Of a DNA stretch of 64,000 nucleotides, positions 61,631 through 64,000 are shown piece by piece. Location: positions 4,711,501-4,775,500 of the forward strand of contig NC_009523.1 in the NCBI RefSeq assembly GCF_000016665.1, written 5' to 3'. A program made the position numbers and the translations under genes. Position 1 is the stretch's first letter. Every line of letters begins with the position of its first letter. The notes beneath the pieces are model-generated. The model made no database searches. It saw nothing but the letters and a program-made list of their open reading frames with translations, and was not told the origin of the DNA. This DNA is from Roseiflexus sp. RS-1. Its GTDB lineage: Bacteria > Chloroflexota > Chloroflexia > Chloroflexales > Roseiflexaceae.

Positions 61631-64000
61631 ACGCATCTGACGCCACCTGATTCCGACCACCCGCTTTGGCGGTGTAGAGTGCGCGATCGGCGCGCTGGAT
61701 TAGCGTATCCAGATGTTCATCTCTGGTGGCAGGATGGAGCGAAGCGCATCCGACGCTGATGGTCGCACGAATGGATTGCCCGTTCAAAGGCACAGGGTTG
61801 GCTTCGATTGTTGCGCGTAACCTCCCGGCGACCCGCAACGCACCGGTCAGGTTCGTTTCGGGCAGAAGTGCGATGAATTCCTCGCCGCCGAAGCGCGCCA
61901 GAATGTCGGCGTCACGCAGTTCACGCCGCATGTGATCGGCGATGTGCTGCAACACCGTATCGCCAGCGACATGCCCGTAGGTGTCGTTGATGGTTTTGAA
62001 ATGATCGACATCGATGATCAGCAGCGCGACATCGTGCCGGTAGCGCCGCGCCCGTTCCAACTCGCGCGGCGCAAGTGCAAAGAAGTGGTAGCGATTGAAC
62101 AGACCGGTGAGTTGATCGGTGGTTGCCAGGCGCTGCGTTTCGGTAAAAAGTTGCGCGTTCGTGATGGCAATCCCGGTCTGACGCCCGACGATCTCGAGCA
62201 TAGCGCCGTCTCGTTCGCTAAAGTGGCTGTGGTCGTGCAGATGATAGACTGCCAGCACGCCGAGCATCCGGTCGCCAGCAACGACCGGCGCTCCCAGAAC
62301 GGACGGGATCGATTTGATTTCACCGGCATGCGCATAAACCACACGATGCCGGATGATGATCCGCTGCCGCTCGATTGCTTCCCATACCGGCTCGATACCT
62401 TGCTTGAGCGTCATCAACGCCTCTGGCATGTTGAAGGTGTGTGTTCTGGCAAGGATTCGGTGATCTGGGGAGAGCAACCCCAGCGCGGCGGCATCGGCGC
62501 CGACCAGTTCAACCGACAAACGCACAACACTATCGAGAATGACGTCGATGTCGAGCGCACTGCTGATTGTGCGCGTCAGATCGCCCAGACGACGCTCACG
62601 TTCCAGCGCCTCGTACGCCTGGGCGTACAACTGTGCGTTTTGCAGCGCAAGCGAAACGCCCGATGCCAGCGTCGCCAATCGACGCGCGTGTTCAGGGCGG
62701 AAGGAATAAGGGGTAAAACTATCGACGCAAATGAAGGCGACGGTCTGCTGGCGTACAATGACCGGCGCGCCGAGCCATGAACGGATCGGGAATGCCTGCT
62801 CGATACGCACCCAGGCTGGATTATTGAGCGTTTCGTGGATGATCCAGGGCTGACCGGTCTCGATCAGACGTCGCAGTGTTGGTGTACGCGCAATCTCGAA
62901 GGTCACCTGGTGGAGCGCGCGTCCTGTCTCATCGCTCAGTTTTTCGTAGCCATACACCCGCACCACACGCGCCTGCATTCCTTCGACCAGCATGACCGAG
63001 GCGCCATCACACGGCATGAGGGCGACGATCTGATCGAGGACGTGATCGAGCACCTGTTCGACATCCAGCAGAGCGCTCAGTGTTGCCGATGCCTGCCGCA
63101 ACACCTCGGCGGTGCGCTGTTCTTCACGCACCGACTCGAAGAGGCGCGCGCGCTCGATCGCCACGCTGAATTGATTGGCGATGGCGGCAAACATGCGTTG
63201 CTCAACAACCCCAAACGAACTGCCAGCAGGCATGACCAGGTTCAGTATCGCCAGTGGGCGATCACGGCTATAGATCGGGATGCTGATATGCTGCGCAGGT
63301 TCCTGATCTGCGTCGTGCAGATGCGCGAGACGAGGGCAGGTGATCGGATGGGCAGCCGAAGGGAACTCGTGATGGATCAGGCGCTGCAGACACTCGCACG
63401 GATCGCCGGGGGCGCGCGGCGTGAGGTCGATCTGGAGTTCACGTGCGCCCTCGTGCGCCAGCAGGCGGGCAGAATCGCTTCCCTCCACTCCCCAGAGCCA
63501 CGCCGCGCGCGCGCCCGTTTCTCGAACCAACGCACGTAATCCAGCCTGTAATTGACGCTGCGGTTCAATGATCCGATTGAGCGCCTCAAGGACGCTCTTC
63601 ATCACCTTGAGTTCGTGTTGCGCGCGCTCCCGTGAGGTGATGTCGCGAAACAGCCAGATCCGGACGGTGCGTTGCGGATCGAGGCGCATTCCGCAGGTGT
63701 AGCGCTCGATGATCCGACCGTCGCGTAACGTCAGCCAGTCAATCACCTCGAGATTGGGATCGGCGTACAGTTCTTCGACGCGGACGAGAAACTGTTCTCC
63801 ATCGCTGACCAGGGTTGCCAGATGCTGCATGCGGTCACGCGAGGTGATCGTCTCCAACCACCCTGGCGTCAATCGCCACAGATCCTCGAATCGTTGATTC
63901 AGCAGCAGGATCTTTCCTGTGCCATCGGTGACCAGCACAGCTTCGGAGGTCGTCTCGATCACGGCTTGCAGCAGTGCAACGGTGTGTTCATCATGCGCGA
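61617..64000 (-). CDS. PAS/GAF sensor diguanylate cyclase (GGDEF), 5' end beyond window
   Basis: This is a cytoplasmic c-di-GMP synthase with a sensory N-terminus. About 794 residues are visible; the frame is still open at the edge (ALLQAVIETTSEAVLVTD), so the true start lies outside. In order: a PAS domain, a first GAF region (about 130-280), two further GAF domains (about 290-440 and 450-600) and a GGDEF domain whose active site reads RFGGEEF (GGEEF form), with IDVDHFKTINDTYGHVAGD upstream. No EAL domain is present. The last codons (SYGD) and stop lie inside a copy of the dispersed ~47-bp repeat. It could supply c-di-GMP for the bcs system, but this is inference. Confidence 0.93.
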   Translation of the reverse strand, partial: AHDEHTVALLQAVIETTSEAVLVTDGTGKILLLNQRFEDLWRLTPGWLETITSRDRMQHLATLVSDGEQFLVRVEELYADPNLEVIDWLTLRDGRIIERYTCGMRLDPQRTVRIWLFRDITSRERAQHELKVMKSVLEALNRIIEPQRQLQAGLRALVRETGARAAWLWGVEGSDSARLLAHEGARELQIDLTPRAPGDPCECLQRLIHHEFPSAAHPITCPRLAHLHDADQEPAQHISIPIYSRDRPLAILNLVMPAGSSFGVVEQRMFAAIANQFSVAIERARLFESVREEQRTAEVLRQASATLSALLDVEQVLDHVLDQIVALMPCDGASVMLVEGMQARVVRVYGYEKLSDETGRALHQVTFEIARTPTLRRLIETGQPWIIHETLNNPAWVRIEQAFPIRSWLGAPVIVRQQTVAFICVDSFTPYSFRPEHARRLATLASGVSLALQNAQLYAQAYEALERERRLGDLTRTISSALDIDVILDSVVRLSVELVGADAAALGLLSPDHRILARTHTFNMPEALMTLKQGIEPVWEAIERQRIIIRHRVVYAHAGEIKSIPSVLGAPVVAGDRMLGVLAVYHLHDHSHFSERDGAMLEIVGRQTGIAITNAQLFTETQRLATTDQLTGLFNRYHFFALAPRELERARRYRHDVALLIIDVDHFKTINDTYGHVAGDTVLQHIADHMRRELRDADILARFGGEEFIALLPETNLTGALRVAGRLRATIEANPVPLNGQSIRATISVGCASLHPATRDEHLDTLIQRADRALYTAKAGGRNQVASDASYGD

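Noticed and set aside
1-64000. tRNA or rRNA genes
   Set aside because: I looked in the intergenic gaps and found no cloverleaf-like or rRNA-like sequence; a covariance scan would settle it.

Overview
The window is about 60% GC with densely packed genes. Its content suggests a filamentous anoxygenic phototroph of the Chloroflexota, most like Roseiflexus: a long dcw (division and cell wall) cluster, multi-PAS/GAF signalling proteins, copies of DUF4058 genes, an IS110 element and many 7-bp tandem repeats. The genus is an inference from gene content and style; no marker such as an rRNA gene is present. I found no tRNA, rRNA or CRISPR array.

Layout. 1-7.5 kb (minus): a cellulose-synthase-like pair (bcsA, cut by the window edge, and bcsB), then a receiver-PP2C phosphatase and a large PAS/GAF histidine kinase. 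7.7-14.6 kb: ruvA, a NUDIX hydrolase, copper ATPase copA, an acyl-CoA dehydrogenase (plus) and a secreted trypsin-like protease. 14.9-35.0 kb (plus): the dcw cluster mraZ-rsmH-ftsL-ftsI-murF-mraY-murD-rhomboid-ftsW-murG-(membrane protein)-murC-(TPR protein)-murB-ddl-ftsQ-ftsA-ftsZ. It begins at a near-consensus promoter studded with MraZ-type GTGGG boxes at 10-bp spacing. murE is not in the cluster, and three unusual genes are embedded in it. 35.0-38.6 kb (minus): map, then a DUF4157/Het-C/glycine-zipper protein that looks like a toxin or effector. 38.8-42.3 kb: an MFS exporter whose 3' end lies in an exact 1056-bp tandem duplication carrying two DUF4058 genes. 42.4-46.1 kb: a PAS-STAS regulator, a SpoIIM-family protein and manA.

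46.2-47.3 kb: an IS110-family element. Its 5' non-coding region folds into two stem-loops that carry short matches to both target flanks and both element ends, as expected of a bridge RNA. A consensus -35 at the right end and a consensus -10 at the left end would form a 17-bp-spaced promoter on the excised circle. 47.3-56.6 kb: thymidine kinase, a histone-deacetylase-like hydrolase, a YeaQ-type membrane protein, rarA, an FAD oxidoreductase, plsY, an ECF-type sigma factor, pcm, a site-2-type protease and tpiA. 56.6-61.6 kb: a repeat field with five 68-bp tandem units, a receiver protein and lon. Related repeats lie inverted on the far side of lon. 61.6-64.0 kb (minus): a PAS/GAF/GGDEF diguanylate cyclase that runs off the window.

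How the genes fit together. The dcw genes make lipid II and build the divisome. The bcs pair and the diguanylate cyclase fit a c-di-GMP-controlled exopolysaccharide system. The PP2C phosphatase, STAS protein and sigma factor could be parts of partner-switching stress control, though they are not linked here. The repeat families (7-bp tandem repeats, palindromic clusters, the 68-bp array and the ~47-bp family) sit between genes and in several places supply a start codon, stop codon or terminal residues of a neighbouring gene.
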